Below are positions 13,958 to 14,740 of a DNA stretch of 14,740 bases, piece after piece. The position numbers were made by a program, and so were the translations under genes. How positions within the stretch are numbered: the first letter of the stretch is position 1; each line of letters starts with the position of its first letter. Source of the DNA: an uncultured Oscillospiraceae bacterium (lineage in GTDB: Bacteria; Bacillota; Clostridia; Oscillospirales; Oscillospiraceae); NCBI GenBank assembly GCA_910577525.1, contig CAJTLI010000012.1:1-14740 (forward strand), in the 5' to 3' direction. The notes below the pieces were generated by a model, which worked only from the letters and a program-made list of their open reading frames with translations, was not told the origin of the DNA and did not search any database.

Positions 13958-14395
13958 TCAAAGCCCTAATTTCTGTTTGATGGCGGGGACGTACTGGCGG
14001 TTTGCCATCACAACCTCCCCGTTGGACATGGTCAGCCGCATCCGGCCCCCGAAATCGGGGCGCAGAGAACGCACCTGCCCAAAATTTACAATGACGGATT
14101 TGCTCACCCGGACAAAATCCCAGCCGGACAGCTGCTCCTCCAGCTCGTAGAGGCGAAGGCGGGTCTCGTAGACCCCGGCCGCCGTGTACAGGAAGGTGCC
14201 CCGGTCCACGGTGTCAATATAGAGCACCTCCGCCCCGTCCAAAATGCAGGTCTCGCCGTCCTTCTCTCCGGTGAGGCGGGCGTCGGACAGACGCAGCAGC
14301 TCTATGAGCCGCGCGGTCTCAGCGTCCATCCGTTTACAGCGGACAATGACCTCAATCTGGTCCAGATCGGGCCGCTCCTCCACGGTCACTTTCAT
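13958..14395 (-). CDS. LytTR-family DNA-binding transcriptional regulator
   Basis: 145 residues. An N-terminal segment of about 45 residues (MKVTVEERPDLDQIEVIVRC ...) has no receiver Asp and is too short for a response-regulator domain. The LytTR domain follows (about 50-145): EVLYIDTVDRGTFLYT, YETRLRLYELEEQL, FVRVSKSVIVNFGQVRSL, GRMRLTMSNGEVVMANRQYVPAIKQKL. This is the stand-alone class found with a membrane partner rather than a histidine kinase. The start at 14395 has AAAGGAG eight bases upstream. It has its own promoter (14426-14454) with a candidate LytTR site in front, suggesting autoregulation. Target genes are unknown; the convergent acetylation module is one candidate by proximity only. 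Confidence 0.9.
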   Translation of the reverse strand: MKVTVEERPDLDQIEVIVRCKRMDAETARLIELLRLSDARLTGEKDGETCILDGAEVLYIDTVDRGTFLYTAAGVYETRLRLYELEEQLSGWDFVRVSKSVIVNFGQVRSLRPDFGGRMRLTMSNGEVVMANRQYVPAIKQKLGL

Positions 14396-14425
14396 AGGCC
14401 ACACTCCTTTCGCAGCTGCATCCCC

Positions 14426-14454
14426 AGCATACATGACAGCCCCCGGTTTGGCAA
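14426..14454 (-). promoter_or_regulatory. Promoter of the LytTR-DUF3021 pair
   Basis: Read on minus: TTGCCA (14454-14449), 17-base spacer, TATGCT (14431-14426), 30 bases before the LytTR ATG. Confidence 0.7.
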
Positions 14455-14465
14455 GGGGCGGAGAC

Positions 14466-14495
14466 GCGACCTGCCGTTGGGGGCGTGCGACCTGC
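14466..14495 (-). promoter_or_regulatory. Candidate LytTR binding site: two 9-bp direct repeats
   Basis: GCAGGTCGC occurs twice on the minus strand (14487-14495 and 14466-14474), identical, with 12 bases between and 21 bases start to start. It ends 11 bases upstream of the -35 box. Pairs of 9-bp direct repeats two helical turns apart are the known architecture of LytTR/AlgR-AgrA family sites. The assignment is inferred from spacing and position. Confidence 0.55.
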
Positions 14496-14583
14496 AAAAA
14501 AGCCCCTCCTTCTCCTGACGGCGGCATGGGGGCGTTTGGCCCGCCGTATGCGGCAGAACGGGTAAATTTTTCTGAACAGGGGG

Positions 14584-14612
14584 TTGCAATCCCCTGCGGG
14601 CCGTGGTAAAAT
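14584..14612 (+). promoter_or_regulatory. Plus-strand promoter near the right edge
   Basis: TTGCAA (14584-14589), 17-base spacer, TAAAAT (14607-14612). The -35 sits inside a near palindrome GGGG-N-TTGCAA-N-CCCC (about 14579-14594) that could be an operator. The gene it serves, if any, lies beyond the window. Confidence 0.65.
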
Positions 14613-14634
14613 ACCTATGTTATGTATGGTAAGA

Positions 14635-14667
14635 AAGGAGTGAGGCGCGGGCCTCACTCCTTCTTTT
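14635..14667 (+). terminator. Terminator-like hairpin close behind the promoter
   Basis: Perfect 12-bp stem AAGGAGTGAGGC (14635-14646) with GCCTCACTCCTT (14651-14662), loop GCGG, then CTTTT. The transcript from the promoter at 14584 would be only about 50 bases. The left arm contains a ribosome-site-like AAGGAG that the hairpin would hide. It is either a short RNA, an attenuator or a leader for a gene outside the window. Confidence 0.6.
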
Positions 14668-14672
14668 GGAAG

Positions 14673-14731
14673 GAAGCGCGAGGATAGCCGCGCAGGGGAG
14701 CTTGGAGCGGAGCGAGGGTAAAAGCCCAAGG
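14673..14731 (+). repeat. 59-bp dispersed intergenic repeat, copy 2
   Basis: Same length as, and 49 of 59 bases identical with, the repeat after tpiA (4249-4307), on the opposite strand. It begins GAAGCGCGAGGATAG and ends AAAAGCCCAAGG. It lies just after a terminator-like hairpin; the other copy begins at a stop codon. Confidence 0.75.
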
Positions 14732-14740
14732 CCCGCGAAG

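Noticed and set aside
14622..14687. A 21-codon frame starting MYGKKGVRRG after the right-edge promoter
   Set aside because: No ribosome site before the ATG, and it runs through the terminator-like hairpin into a repeat; more likely chance.

Overview
The window looks like chromosomal DNA from a GC-rich gut Clostridium relative of the Oscillospiraceae (Flavonifractor / Lawsonibacter / Pseudoflavonifractor type). This is inferred from Gram-positive style AGGAG ribosome sites, DUF4358 lipoproteins, the LytTR + DUF3021 pair, strong GC bias at third positions and GC-rich palindromic intergenic repeats. No taxonomic search was possible.

Left part (1-7152, minus strand). The first ~565 bases are the 5' end of an IS4-type insertion sequence, running off the window edge. 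It is inserted in a YbaK-type aminoacyl-tRNA deacylase gene, of which about 76 codons remain. Upstream in the reading direction lies a lower-glycolysis block transcribed trmL - pgk - tpiA - gpmI - small ORF - eno. A clear promoter (TTGCTA-N17-TATAAT) stands before trmL, and none as good is visible before the glycolytic genes, so they may share it. The gaps after pgk, tpiA and eno hold repeats. After eno, and more weakly after pgk, there is a second copy of the gene's own last codons beyond a GC-rich palindromic element.

Middle (7153-13481, plus strand). A 320-base divergent region holds nested inverted repeats and the promoter of a uridine kinase gene (udk). It is followed by four tandem paralogous DUF4358 lipoproteins, whose spacers between the lipidated cysteine and the folded domain measure 8, 8, 46 and 99 residues. 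The first copy carries a one-base frameshift in its signal peptide. Next come an MBOAT O-acyltransferase (AlgI/PatA type) and a DHHW/AlgJ-like protein. Together these suggest an envelope module that O-acetylates a surface polymer, with the lipoproteins as accessory factors of unknown job. A perfect bidirectional terminator closes it.

Right part (13488-14740, minus strand, then intergenic). A LytTR DNA-binding protein and a four-helix DUF3021 membrane protein form a compact two-gene LytTR regulatory system. Just upstream of its promoter are two identical 9-bp direct repeats 21 bp apart, as expected for a LytTR site. The last 160 bases hold a plus-strand promoter followed almost at once by a terminator-like hairpin, then a second copy of the repeat found after tpiA.
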